Positions 41,201-53,688 of a stretch of DNA of 64,000 nucleotides are shown here, one piece after another. The stretch lies in NCBI RefSeq assembly GCF_910592395.1, contig NC_088319.1:10106001-10170000 (forward strand), in the 5' to 3' direction. The notes under the pieces were generated by a model. That model did not search any database, had not been told where the DNA came from, and saw only the letters and a program-made list of their open reading frames with translations. The DNA is from Lineus longissimus. Taxonomy: Eukaryota > Nemertea > Pilidiophora > Heteronemertea > Lineidae. The number at the start of each line of letters is the position of its first letter. Within the stretch, counting starts at the first letter, position 1. A program made the position numbers and the translations under genes.

Positions 41201-43049
41201 TTTGCAGATCTTCTGTTTTTTTCTAAAGAATAATCAATATTCGCTAGCAGGCTTTTTATGCTCAAAGGTATGAAGAGGGTTCTATGTTCCTTGAGTTCTT
41301 TGTTCATCAGTCTGGTGTTCCTCAAGAGTAAAGTGTCTTCAAGTCTCTTGGCCAGCAAAAACCCTTTCCAACCAATTTTTTATGCATTAACCATTCGGCA
41401 ACATGTTGGTGGGGGAAAAACCTGATCCCTAGATCCCTGACCCCTTGAATTGGTTGCCCAGGTACGACCACAAGCAATTGCCTCAAGGAAGCCACCAGTA
41501 CGACCTCGTGGGAGTCTTGCCAATATCATGCCAGTGAAAAGGAAGGGTAATGATGGTTGAGGGTTGCAGTTAGGGTACCATCAAGGAGTACCTCTTCCTC
41601 GCTCTGTCAAAGGACTGCACCATCATGAAGGTTTGGGGGTTCCACTCGAGCGCCCCAGGGTAAGCAGCTCGGAAGGACTTATTGAGAGGCCAATAGGGGG
41701 TTTGGGGGGCCTTCCCTCCAATGCACTGGCTAAAACATGTCAGAAGGACGGGGGTTGGGGGGGGGGGGGGAGGGGCTCTCCATGGCGACAGTTGCGCGAG
41801 TTCAATAGAGCTTGCACTTTACATTAGAATCTGCCAGAGTCCCAGACTACGATAGTCTGGACACCTTTCGGGGGGGGGGACATTTTCCATTTCTTTGCCG
41901 GCTATTATGACGATGGAGTTGAGTTACTGCTAATGCGATACACGGAGAAAAATGTCTATCAAAACAAAAAATTGGCGGAAGGAACTATAGCAGGGTCCCA
42001 ACCAGGGGGTTTGGGGGGTTTCCTCCCAACCTAAAGGCGCTGCGCGCTTACTAGGGCACTGCACTGATAATATTAAATCTTATTCTAGTGCTCGAATATC
42101 TTTCCCGCTCACGGAAGCCGGCGGAATTCCGTGATGTTATTTAGATTTCTCCTCGTCAACAGGCTCACTGATGGCAGTGAAGGCAGCGTTGTTTTACCGG
42201 CATTTGGGTGGCTAAAGCCTTGCAAATTACGCATTCTTTCCCAATTCTCTTTTTTTTCGAGGCCACGGTAGGAAAAGAATTCGAATGTACGCAGTGTATT
42301 TTCATGTGTTCAAACGACAGCAAGTAACGTCATCGGCCACCGAGGTTGATTGGGGGGTCTTCCCGATTCGCTTAAAATCAAGGACAAATATATATCTACA
42401 GCAAGACGTCAGACTACAATGTAGATCAATGACTCAAGGCAGACAGCGTCTTACAAGTGCATCGGTCCACTTGTAGAGGATCCACCCATGGAGGGCTAAC
42501 TCGGGTCGAATCGGAGTCACAGCCGAAGAGCGTGATAATTTGGCAACATTTTAAATTTTTTTCCTGTTTTGTGCAATTTCTTGATGGAAACTACATGTAC
42601 ATGTACTTAATATATAGAAGAGGCGACTGGGCAGTGGACAGCATGGTAATACTGCCCATAATAATATCATTGGACCGGCTTTAAGTCCAACCACGGCATG
42701 CCCTTTAGAGGCACAAAAAAAATCACCAAGGGGCCAGGATCAAGTTGTGAATGCTGAAAATAACGAACAACGGGTTTTTTACGATGTTCGTTACGAAACG
42801 GAATTGGAAAAACCGTCTGCTACTTTAATACTGAAGAAATAAGACGACTTGTTCTTTAAAAAAACGGCGAAGGGAATAGAAATCCGATGTTTTAATATTG
42901 GTCCAACACTCCACTTGTTAACGCAAGATCAGTTTTTTAAAGTAACTTTGCTGAGTCTAAAATGAAGAAATATGTATAGCTTTTCTGAACCTTCGCAATT
43001 TTAAAATAATCAGATAAATCATATGACAACCCGTTCGTTATAATAGACC
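38290..43049. other. Host non-coding DNA
   Basis: No convincing exon was found. The region holds a short hairpin built on AGAAAAGCC/GGCTTTTCT (about 40728-40755), a tandem array at 39863-40078 and G-runs at about 41750-41775 and 41868. Confidence 0.5.
39863..40078 (+). repeat. Tandem array of about four 58-66-bp units
   Basis: Each unit contains CTACAGCAATCCAACAC followed by a C-rich spacer and CAGGCTATCTATCGAA. Units begin near 39863, 39929, 39986 and 40046. The first spacer carries a run of about 15 C. Confidence 0.85.
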
Positions 43050-45243
43050 ATGGCTCATCACCTGTCTCCACTACTCAGCAGTGTATTATACATACACATG
43101 GCTATGTATTCTGTATTCTTATTCCATATGGTCGATTCTCTGAGAATCTTTGAGCGAGTTGATTGGGAAGGCTATCTCACCACGAAGGAGGTATCGTTGA
43201 CGAGATCTCTACTGCAGTGCTCTATTATATTCACTTCGGGAAGACATGTGATGGGTTTTAGTGTTGAATACAAATTGCAAACCACTTGCATAATACATTC
43301 ATCACAGCATGAGGATGCAACGGGTATAAAATTAAACAAAAATGGAGCAGTCATCTGGATGGAAAGGGTAAGTAGAGGTAAGGACCAAAAACTTATCATA
43401 TTGTATCCTAGGAGACCCTACTGACTAATAAAACTTTTCGTAGTTGAATCCTCAAATTGTATCATCATTCGCATCGGAAAATTGCATCGCATGAGGTACA
43501 AGCGTGCAAGGGCCATAAACCTACCTTGAACATTGCTCTTAACTAACCCTTAAAGCGACAACTTGGACGTAGGATTTACCAAGCCAGGAGGAGAATACCC
43601 CTGCTTGACACCATGCGCCGACACAGTATTATAACAATAACGTGACATATGTTAAAGGCTTTAGCCAGTGTTGCGAGGCATTTTTTGACACGGCTTGCGA
43701 ATTTCAAGCAGGTTTATCAGGCTACATCCCGTTCTAGCGTATTGTTTATTTCATTTCACTGAAGATTCAAAGATCTTGTTCTGAGAAGTTGTCGTCCTCC
43801 TAGAGGGTGGTTGTGTATGCAAAACCAACACATCTTATTCCCAGGTTGGCCCTTTAACTTAAGCATTTCGGAGCTGAACGAACACGGAACAGGGTCATAG
43901 GCCCAGTACCTACCTTGGAATTATCCGCTTGATCGCGATCGTGCGGGATGTGTCCTTCGTCGCGACTCGACGCCAAATGCCTCCAACACCAACCTTGCAA
44001 TATTACCCAGGCTCAATTACTACACAAAAAAATATATTTTTTACCTTCAAGACAGGTCATAGGTGTTTGGAGAAATTAGAAGAGTTTTCCTTGCTACCTA
44101 TCTATTCGGCTGTTCACAAATTGTGCACGGCTGAGTTATCGAAGCTGAAGCTCCTTTTATGTCTGTTTTAAGTATCACTACCCGTATGCGACATACATGT
44201 ACGTATTTTCCATACGGATAACTGATACGTTTTGACGGTGCTGAATGTCACTAGTTACCAAACTTCGCGTTCTTCTCATCTTAGGTGCGAACAGATTCGC
44301 TACGTTTCGGGTACAACGAAAGTTTCGACTGAAGAAAACTACTCGGAGCCATTTACTGTGTCTTCTTTACTGTCCTAAACAACAGTTCTTTCTCTTAAAT
44401 TCATGTGGTGGCTTTTTCAGATGGATGAGGCCTCCATCTTTCATTATTGCATATTACCCAGGCCCAATTCCTACACAAAAACATCTTTTTAACCTTCAAG
44501 AACGGGTCACAGATGCATTATGCTTTAAAGCATACCTGCTTGTGTTCTGGTTAAAGTCCCGTCGCAGTAGGTTGTCTGTAGATTTATACAGTTATAGCGG
44601 AAGGTATGTATCTCCTGTGATTGTTAACTACAGCATGATTGGTTTAAGATGCAGTCCAGTGATGTCAGATGACATGAGCCATGTGATAGTTTGGACTCAA
44701 AAGCTTACCAGAACAACCAAACATCACAAGCCTGATTACGAATTAATTCTATTTGAAATTGACCATCGCTCCGAACAAGATATTGCATTTACTCATCCAA
44801 ATTTGATAACGTCCGTAGCATCATCACACAGACATCTCGTAGGGTTGTCGAATGAAACAATTTTTGTTTATGATAAATTTAAAAGGTCAGTAGTTGTATT
44901 TCACTACAAAGAAGGTTCCTACAAACTGATTCACAAACAGGAGATAGTTAAAAAAACCTGTTACGGGACATGGGATCATTTTCACAGCGAATTTATATTT
45001 TTCGAAGAGAAGAAAAGAGGGCAATATCGATACTTTTCTCTTTTTAGGGTGTCATTTAGAGGGGATAAGAATTTCATACATTTGACAACAGTTCCCAGTT
45101 TCAAAGTGTTTCAAGATCGCCATTACGAATATCCAATATTTGCAATCAGTCCAAATGGAATACTTCTTTTATCTCGCAGTACATCCACCAATAAGAATCC
45201 TACAATCATTTATCACTACCGCAAGGTGCTTGGACATGGCTGA
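43050..45243 (+). CDS. Candidate host gene, two exons, unknown product
   Basis: Exon 1 is open from 43050 to a donor at 43377/43378 (AGAG|GTAAGG) or the alternative AAGG|GTAAGT at 43367/43368. Exon 2 is open from about 44582 (after TCTGTAG) to the stop at 45243. With the 43377 donor the phases agree. Exon 2 encodes about 220 residues with repeated short hydrophobic strands (MSHVIVWTQK, YELILFEID, ETIFVYDKF, FHSEFIFFEE, YPIFAISPNGILLLSR), suggestive of a beta-propeller. I cannot name the family. The longer frame upstream of 44582 probably includes intron sequence. Earlier exons were not found. Confidence 0.35.
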
Positions 45244-46123
45244 TCGTATTCAAATTGCAAGATACGTTAGCCGCAAAGCGGGACATCCATGATACCAAGT
45301 ATAGATTAGAGAGGAATGAACAACTCAAAATAATCCCATAAATATGTTTTAATCGCATGGTGCTGAGTTGCAATTGCCCCCAGGCGTTTGCAATGGTTGC
45401 TATTAAGGGCAAGATCTATACGAACAAAAGGATACTTCTCTCATATTTAAACTTGCTAAAATAACTGAGCTACTTCGATTTTTGTGAAAGGGGCAAAACT
45501 ATGCACATTTTAGTCTCTATTTTCTGAATTGATCACGTAACTTCATTTTTAATTAGCCTGATTAACACATTTCGTTTGCGGGGAATACTTAGAACGGAGT
45601 TGAAATAAAATAATTCAGGCAGAAGCAATCCGATAAGTTCAACGGTTAATAAATTAGAGCTAATTTAGTTACAAAAGCCCCCCATGTTCCAAATTAGAAC
45701 TAATTGCTCGTCTATATAACCAATAGCTACATGTAGTTAACCATTCTTCTTAATCCAATGATGATATGTGTTTTTCCCTGTGCTTTGGGATCCATTTGCC
45801 GTTCAGAAGCCCGTTGAATGGGCTTAAGCCAGGAGTCCAGTGGATATCCAGAAGGTATTAGATTTTAAGTCTGGGTGGATTTTTTCCTCAAAGGTAACCG
45901 AGATGTTAGTCTCTTTTTGGCTCTTTCGGAGGGGAGACGCTACGATACCGCAGTGACCGTCGTCGTCGGTCTTCGTCGTCGTCGTCTGTATCCTGTTTCA
46001 AAAACAGTTTCAAGTTCACTTACCGAGAGGGCTATGAACTTGAAACTTTGTACTAAGGACTGACCTCTAGGTCAGTGACACTGAATTTCGGTTTGATTTT
46101 ATTCTCGACTTGCCCAACATGCA

Positions 46124-46323
46124 GGGCCCGGTTGTTCAAAAGCACAAAAGTCACGATATCCTTAACGGTTACCTTGTATTAAAAGTATTCTTAAGGATGT
46201 TATCTCCTTCAACCCATCGCCAACGGTTACCTAGTAAGTATCCTTAAGAACGTCATCTCTTTCAACCAACGTTAAGACTTAACGCTCCTGTTAAAGCTAA
46301 CGTTATTCTGAACAAGTCAGCCC
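46124..46323. mobile_element. Short MITE-like element, about 200 bp
   Basis: The ends are imperfect inverted repeats: GGGCCCGGTTGTTCAAAA at the left and the complement of GGGCTGACTTGTTCAGAA at the right. The interior has two diverged direct copies of a segment containing TCCTTAAGRA and ATCTCYTTCAACC. The target duplication is uncertain. Confidence 0.5.
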
Positions 46324-46896
46324 AGGTGGCCAAAAGTGAAAACCTGAAGTCGCTTATAAGCGACTCGTTTTCGATATCTTTTTGTGGTACGTAGAGGTTT
46401 GTGATCTCCGTCATTTTAGATCGTCAGTGTCTGTCTCCTACTAGAGTCTTTCAAATAAAGAGTCAGGTCAGGGCAAGTTTCCTTTGATCCCACAGCTCTC
46501 TCGGGAAATTAACTGGGAGCCATGATGAAGCCCTTTTTAGTTCAGCTACAAACTGACCTTAGGTGCAAAACAATGATGGAACGACCAAAATTCAACGAAA
46601 AAAATGTTCTCTTCACATTCCGTACAAGCGCAATGTGGTGTATTAAAGGTATACCGTTCCAATATTGTTGAACACGCAATTTGGCTTAGACTTTGCAAGC
46701 ATTTACGATGTGTACATCAATTTTGAGTCACCTCAGTATATGTACCTGTCACAACTTTGTCATTGATTACAACCTAATTATGGATTTTTTATAACAAAAT
46801 GCAAACATCAGTGAGTGCATGCAGTTATTGCGGTTTGATTATTGTTTGTTTTGCAATTAGCAGTTAATAATCAACACATCTGCCTACATATTAAAC

Positions 46897-46949
46897 TCAC
46901 CTGTCAGGTGAGCTTATACGATACTGCGGCGTCTGGCGTCCGTCGTCGT

Positions 46950-46984
<35 letters not shown>

Positions 46985-46990
46985 CGTTGT
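46897..46990 (+). repeat. CGT microsatellite with CACCTGTCAGGTG head
   Basis: The palindromic head CACCTGTCAGGTG leads into a run of CGT trinucleotides. A related (CGT)n tract with similar flanks occurs at about 45955-45990, so this is a dispersed repeat family rather than a simple slippage tract. Confidence 0.7.
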
Positions 46991-49395
46991 TAACTTTTGA
47001 CAAAATAGTGCACGTTTCTTAACCGTTCGACCCAGAAAGTTCATACTTGGTGTGTGGGTACCCCTAGGCAAGACCTTCCTTCAGAATGAAAATCAGCGCA
47101 ATTTGACTGCTGGTCTGCCATATAGGGGGCGGTCTTTGAAAACCTATTTTTGTCATTTTGAAGCTTATGGTTAAAGCTGGAGCGATGAAATTTTATGGTG
47201 GGTGTACCTAATAAAAGAGTATCACATATCACACGGGTTTTCGATTTGACCTTCATTTCAAGGTCACAGAGGTCGAACTCTAAAATTTCTTTGATGGTGG
47301 CACGTTTCTTTACTATTGGTCATAGACTCTCTAAATTTAATATATAGACACCTATTATGCATCTCTACATGCTGACACAGATTAAGGTCAGTGTGACCTC
47401 CAGTTCAGTTAAAAGTAGGTCAAGGTTAATAAAGCCCATTTGCTTTATTCCAGCAGATTGAAATTTGAAATGAAGTTTTAGAGGTCTGCATGATAAAGAG
47501 GTTTCGATATCAAATAGACTAGTTACGTTTCACATCACTAGTTGGCGGTATTGTGCTAAAATGTTAGTTGGCGCATTGCCAGCAGTTTTGAATTTCGCGG
47601 TTCGAGGCAATTCGTCGGTATCCCAGATGCGCAGTGTTGTTCTGCGCCGCTAGAGCTGCATACTCCAAGTATGGACGACAGCCATTTTATAAGTTTGAAG
47701 CGAGACGAACAAGGTATTAAATCACCTTCAATCAATGGTATAAGTCGATCATCCGCTCTTCAGACCAGGTGGTATGTGTTGATTACATTCTTGTGATTGT
47801 TTTAAAATTATTAGTTTGTTCTCATTGCCGATTGTTTCAGAAAATTTTGACTATGATTGGAAGGTAAAATGACAAACTTGTCGGATTGTCCTTCGGTTTA
47901 GAATGGGGAATATTGGTCAATGCAAAGCGCAGTTGTATTCAAGCTGCCATGCCAATACGGGTGGCGTAATAATACTGCTAAAGAACAATAAAATGATGAA
48001 TTGTAGCAGTGTGTGTCAGAAATTATGTGATGTCCATACCATTTGACGATCACGAAGTTTCGAGAATACTTCAAAATGGCGGATGCCGTCATCGGAGATT
48101 AGCGTCAAGCCGGAACCTTTCGTTACACTATGAGCTTTTAAACTCATGTTAACGGCTCATAATGACCCAGACGCTACTCATTGGGTAAACATCCACTAAA
48201 AATAGTTGCTTTAACTTTGTAAACGTGTCACGAGTGCTCAAACGACCATTTTTGTGAGTGATGGTTTTTCCATGCTCCGTTCTGCGTTCACCGCTGTATA
48301 AATAAATGTAACAGTACTATACAGCAAATGCATGCGGGAGACGCATGCACTGAGCGTGCAGTGAACGGGTAAATCTTGGGAGTATCATACAGTATGTATA
48401 CTCCAAGGGTAAATAAATTAACACACGATGTCAACTGGTCAACAATATGATATTGCTAACGGTCATCCAAGCTATTTGAATGTAATATTCATAGGTAATC
48501 TTGTGATTGTAAGCAAATCTTTTGAAATAAGTAAGTAGGCCCCACAACCCAATTTTTCACTTCGAGTACTGAGCTGAGTAGACCAATGACAGCAGGTTTT
48601 ACAAAATGTAAATGCGCTGTTTATTTTCAATAGTCACCTAATAGCTAAGACACATTTTAATTGGTGTGAATGGCACCCGTTTTAATTGGCCAGAAAACAT
48701 CTCTCAGCTTCTCCCACAAATAACGATTCACTTATTCCAACGCCAGTAACATGTGCACGCGGAAAACAATATGACCAACTCCACTTTTTCAAAACAAACC
48801 ACGCCATCCCACAACTATTGCATGATTTACCCCTAACAATGACAAGTTCTTCCTCAAACTCTCCCTTTCATATCGACAGGTGAGCACAATGGCCCTGGCC
48901 ATTTCATTTCAGATTGTTTACATCAATATGAGTCAACAACTTATGTATTTGTAACCGGATAAAATCTCTTAATTAATCAACTCGGCAATATTTACATTTT
49001 CAAAGGGAATATGGGAAGGAGTTTCACTAAAAATGAATACGAGTTTTCTATCCCACGATATATCAAAACTTCGAATTGGATATAAAATTCAGCAATGATT
49101 TACATTTCAGAAGAAGTTCGGTTGCCATATGACGGTGTCACCACTAAGAGTAGTTTAAATCCAGAAACGTACGAAGCTGATTTCACAATGTGATCACTTT
49201 TTTACGAATACACCTTGAAAATCTATTCATAGGCGAGAGACCTTTCTTTGGGAAATTGTTAAGTTTTTGAACTTCTGTCGCCAAAGCAGACAATTTCGAT
49301 GGGTCCTCCGGCTTTGGTTCACAACTATTGCTGATCTGCTGATTAATAATTTGTAGGACCCTTGCATTCTGCCTTTGCGCAAAAATGGATTGTAA

Positions 49396-50458
49396 GGAAC
49401 CCCGGTTGGCGACCACCCCGGTAACGCGACCACCCCGCTAACGCGACCACGATTCTCCGGTCCCGAATGGTTTCCTCTCTAATTACCATTAAGAGACCCC
49501 CGCTAAGACGACCACCCCGGTACCCCGACCGCGACCACTGGCTTGGCCGGTCCCAAACTGAAAATCGACCCCGCTAACCCGACCACCAGGCCTATATTTC
49601 CGTAATCGGTCGCGACCGCGGCATAGCAATTAGCACCTCGCTGCCAAGCTTTGTTGAGACGGGGACAATGGCCATGGGAATACATATGAAAACAAAAAAT
49701 ACAATGTGATTTTACAGGTATGATCAATTGTATAAGTGTAAATGAATAAATAAACTTTCCTTTTCTAACGTTTTCATGGTTTGTTTTCATTACTGAGCCA
49801 GTTCAGTACCAGACATGCGCACTCAGCAGCAGCAAAATCATGTGATTTGCGTGATTTGCATATGAACTTATAATAAACGGCGGGTAGTTTGAAGACCACA
49901 CTTATGACAATAACAAGCTTGCGAGACGTTTGAATGTTTTATGATATGGAGAACTTGGTTGATTTACTACAGTATCATTTTATATTTCTTTAAATATTTT
50001 GACTGAAAATAGATTTGATTAAAACTGTAGCATTACTCAACTCATCATTCACGTGGAATCATACGACAAGTTTACTTCAATCGTCACAAACAGTCGGGTA
50101 CATGGAGGATGATTCACCAAATTGCCCGCAAATGCGTCACGTCGGGCAGATAATGAAACTTTGTGGATAAAATGAGTTACAAAATTACCTTTTCTAACTC
50201 ATTCTGAGAATGTAACATGTAATTTTATCGACGAACTGTTCTTGCGAGGCATGATAACAAAACTTTGGAGCGTGCATCATCTCAATCGGGCAGCGTTGCT
50301 ATGGTAGTACAGCGTACACACGCCATGCAGTCGGCAATTTTGGCGGGAAAAATAATCATGTATTTCGTCTGGGGATTCCCAACCTCGCTAACACGACCAC
50401 CCCGGTAACACGACCACTCCGACCACGGTCCCATGAGTGGTCGTGTTACCGGGGTTCC
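49396..50458. mobile_element. DNA element with GGAACCCCGGT termini, family unassigned
   Basis: The inverted ends share GGAACCCCGGT and a following CGACCAC. The subterminal parts are tandem variants of CGACCACCCCGGTAACG. The element is present only in segmental copy 2, which dates its insertion after the duplication. No transposase frame and no clear target duplication were found. Confidence 0.6.
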
Positions 50459-50795
50459 ACTTACTTTACTATACTAAGATATATAAGGATATACGGGCAA
50501 AACGTTCGCCCTTTGCTGTTAGAGGATAACAATTGGCCCGAGGGCGACCCCAACATTTCATGACGACCACTTCCTTTGTGCGCTGAATGTAGCTTTTCTT
50601 GCCGGAAGAACATGTCCACCTTGTTTTCTGAAAATCATTAAAGATATATATTTTATATTCCTTATTCCCGATGCTACTGATTTCGTACTGTCAATTACTT
50701 ATTTCCGATCGTTGGACTTTTATGGTTGAGATTAGCATATATGTATCTACAGCACTTTACGATTATGCTTAGATTAGCCCTCACTTATTAGCGAA

Positions 50796-52198
50796 TTACT
50801 TACTAAGCCCATACGCCCGGAAAATACCTACCGGGTGAATAGCTAACCCAGTTCCTCGGAGGTCTAATTTAGTTTCACCTGCCACCATCGGTAGAATGAG
50901 ACCGCACCCAGCTGCGGGAATCCATCTTTCACGTGGGTTTCTCTTTTTTGCAAAGTAAGGAAAACTATAAGTTCCGATGAAGAGCCCCTGTTGAAACACA
51001 GATAGAAAAGGCTCTGATTATGGTTAATCTAGCGATTCTCCATCCCCGCTATGCACATTGTAGAAATGAGCCAATCAGAAGGCTCTATTGTTGAGTTTTG
51101 CTTAATGAATGGTATGGCGATGCACACGTTGCTGCGTTTTTCTACCAGGTAACCAACCTTTTAACCACACTGACAGTCATAACCTGATCAATTTTAGGTG
51201 AGACTATACGAAAACAAATACTATACCTTTGGACTTAACTTAACCTTTTCGTACACGATCTTCTGCGTACAACTCGCGATATTCCGGTCGCACTGTGAAT
51301 AATTTTCATGTGGCAAAGTTAAATAATGTGCGTAAAAACTACCATTGATAAATAAACAATAAATAGAGATTGGGACCTCGGTCTGTCCTCCAACAAATAG
51401 ATCGTATTCGCCGCTGATTCCTTGTCCCACCCGAAAAAGGTCGTTGCAGGTCTGGGCTTTCATTGCGTACACGTTTGTCCCACTGAAATTACATTGCTTG
51501 TGTCAACGAGCAGAAAGCTCCGATGTAGCGACAAATCTGGGTGAATGAAAACATTGAAAGGGGTCTTTTGAAGAGGGTATTAAAAAGTTGCGTTGCCTTT
51601 TCTCAGACCGTTCAAATGATATTATCAGACGTGCACAACTCAATATATTTCAAAATGTTCCATTATATTTTCGAGTCTTGCATGTATTCCGCTTTGGCGT
51701 GCCATACTCGCGCATTGATATGGCCCTATCAAAATACGAGTTCTAAACAGTCCAGTGAGTCCACATTTTCTTGAATATATTGTCATAAAGCATATTTCTG
51801 TGATGGCCTGACTCTGTGAATTTAGAATCAACCACACATTGAGAATTAATTCCACTTTGATCAATCCCAGCCATGGATTTACCACGGCAACTTGATATTT
51901 TAATAACCTCTATGTGACTTCCGGTCGTGGATGAATACATGTCTCTTCCAAAAAAACGCAGTATACCTTTTTAATATCTCCGTCTTGCGTGCGTCGTTGC
52001 ATCCTCTGACGAAGCCAAGGCAATGCCGAATACCGGGGCCATATTCATAAGCAATGCATGGTTCATATAATGTACATATTACACTGCACGCCAGTAGACT
52101 CCTCGTATCGGCTATCAAGAGAGCAATCGCTTTAGTTTGTAGAGGATAATGACATCGGTAATAAAATTGTAATTTCGATGGCTCCATCTTGTCACTTC
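50796..52198 (-). pseudogene. PAN/apple-like and GON-domain gene, copy 2, frameshifted
   Basis: Exons correspond one-to-one with copy 1. The PAN-like exon lies at about 52198-51925, GON part 1 at 51482-51227 and GON part 2 at 50987-50796. The GON exons remain open with a few substitutions and keep their splice sites. The PAN-like exon has one extra A in a homopolymer near 51950-51957, which changes the frame just after TAFF. The rest of the copy could still be transcribed. Whether a shorter product exists is unknown. Confidence 0.55.
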
Positions 52199-52213
52199 TA
52201 GCTGGGACCCTCA

Positions 52214-52964
52214 AGCAGGGTGTACACTAGTAAAATATTAGCAACATTTTACCAACATTTTTACGACAATTTTGCAACAAGCCCTTTAAGGCCCTGTGTA
52301 CACTGGCAACAAAATTGCAACAAATTTGCAACATTTTTACAACATGTTGGTAAATTATTGCAAACTTTTTAGCGGGAACAAAGGGAAAATAGGTGTTTTG
52401 GAGGGGAAATGGATGATTCCAAGGAGAGAAGATGTGTTTTGAGTGCTTCTGCAGCAATTTTAGCTGTCATTGTTGAGATGCGGAAGAGGCGGCGAAATAA
52501 ACCAAAGAGACCAGGCCCTGGATCAAAATAAGGGTGGATCATGGGGCATATCACTGCCTGTTAAAGGAGTTACGGCTGACTGCATGACAAGCCATCATAC
52601 AAAAACTTCCTGCGAATGGATGAAACTGCATTCGAAGAACTTCTTGAAAAGGTTTCACCAACCCATTACGAAGCAAGACACTCACTTGAGAGTTGCCATA
52701 CCAGCCGCTTGTTAAAGTCAAATGACCTCAGGTAGATCACATGACCCAAATCCTATTTCTGATTGGCTGAAGAGTTTGCAACATTTTTACAACATGCAAC
52801 AAAGAATTGCATTGCATTTAATTTGCAACATTTTTACAACAATTTTACAACATGTTGCAAGACACGTTTTGCTCTGTACACACTATGCAACATTTTTGCA
52901 ACATTTGTTGCAACCGCAAATGTTGTAAAAATGTTGCTAATATTTTGCTAGTGTACAAAGGCCT
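52214..52964 (+). mobile_element. PIF/Harbinger-type element
   Basis: Inverted ends contain GTACACTAG followed by AAAATATTAGCAACATTTT. They are flanked by TCA (52211-52213) and TTA (52965-52967), a one-mismatch version of the 3-bp TWA duplication typical of Harbinger. Copy 1 of the duplication has a single TCA at this site. The interior is rich in TTTGCAACATTTTTACAACA repeats and carries transposase remnants. Confidence 0.75.
52480..52715 (+). pseudogene. Harbinger transposase N-terminal remnant
   Basis: Pieces in different frames read GAYHCLLKELRLT, NFLRMDETAFEELLEKVSP and ITKQDTHLRVAIPAA in order. This is the N-terminal signature order of HARBI1-like transposases. At least two frameshifts are present and no DDE core remains, so it is non-functional. 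Confidence 0.7.
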
Positions 52965-53688
52965 TTAGGGAATGGATTTACTTGAAATGTCAATGTTCGG
53001 ACGATTATAAAGTTAACCTATGAGAAGATGAGAAGACTATTTCACGGGGCAGGAGCGCAAGATCAAATAGGCCCGTCATACTAGTCTCAACATAAAGACC
53101 GAGCTGGCCTTTGGCCACAGTTTTATCGATTATCAGAAATAGTTTTTGAGCGAATGCAATTTCGAAGCAGATCATTTGGAATTTTGTTCATAACCGGTAA
53201 AACTCTGGACACAGCCCCCGATTGCCTCAGAAGCTGCCTCGCGTAGGTATCAGAGTTATTGGTCAAATATCCAACAACGATGGGCCTCCAATCCAGGGAG
53301 AAGGTAATAAATGAATAGGACAAGACAAGCTCAAGATGGCGGCTGCCTTGAAACGCTGTCGAAAAGTCTCCGAATTTTCCCCTTGATAAGAGCAGATGCT
53401 GAGGTCTCATGAGACTGAGAACCTGGTTCGAAAGAGCGGATGTAAAGCAGATACGAACTATGATAAAAAGAACTGTTTTGAAGTGCGGTAAAGCTAGAAT
53501 TTTTTGAAACGTCTTCTGAGTATCTCCACGGTAGCCTCCTGAGTATGTGTAGTGCATGACAGTGCATATGTTGGCAACCATATTGCCTCTTACGATATCA
53601 GCTCTTACGTTCATAGAGTACGAACCTTTACCAGGCAGGCCGTCACGCGTGACTGATTCTCTATAGTTGTCGATTTCGAACAACGACA

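Larger units (their letters stand above)
45244..49111. other. Host non-coding DNA with small repeats
   Basis: No supportable gene. It contains a MITE-like unit (46124-46323) and two diverged copies of a CGT-rich interspersed repeat (about 45915-46080 and 46897-47250). Confidence 0.5.
49112..53316 (+). repeat. Segmental duplication, copy 2
   Basis: Direct-orientation partner of 30899-34703, 18.2 kb downstream. It contains a GGAACCCC-ended element, a segment of about 170 bp (51015-51195) missing from copy 1, a Harbinger element, and a LINE beginning exactly where homology ends. Confidence 0.85.

Noticed and set aside
41748-41775. G-run as a regulatory quadruplex
   Set aside because: It is a homopolymer-like G tract without a neighbouring gene, so function is unsupported.
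44245-44581. N-terminal part of the 332-codon frame as coding
   Set aside because: It contains a segment duplicated from the intron region and lacks the strand-like pattern of the later part. It is treated as intron.
46940-46985. CRISPR-like or coding trinucleotide array
   Set aside because: It is a simple CGT microsatellite within an interspersed repeat, with no spacers and no frame.
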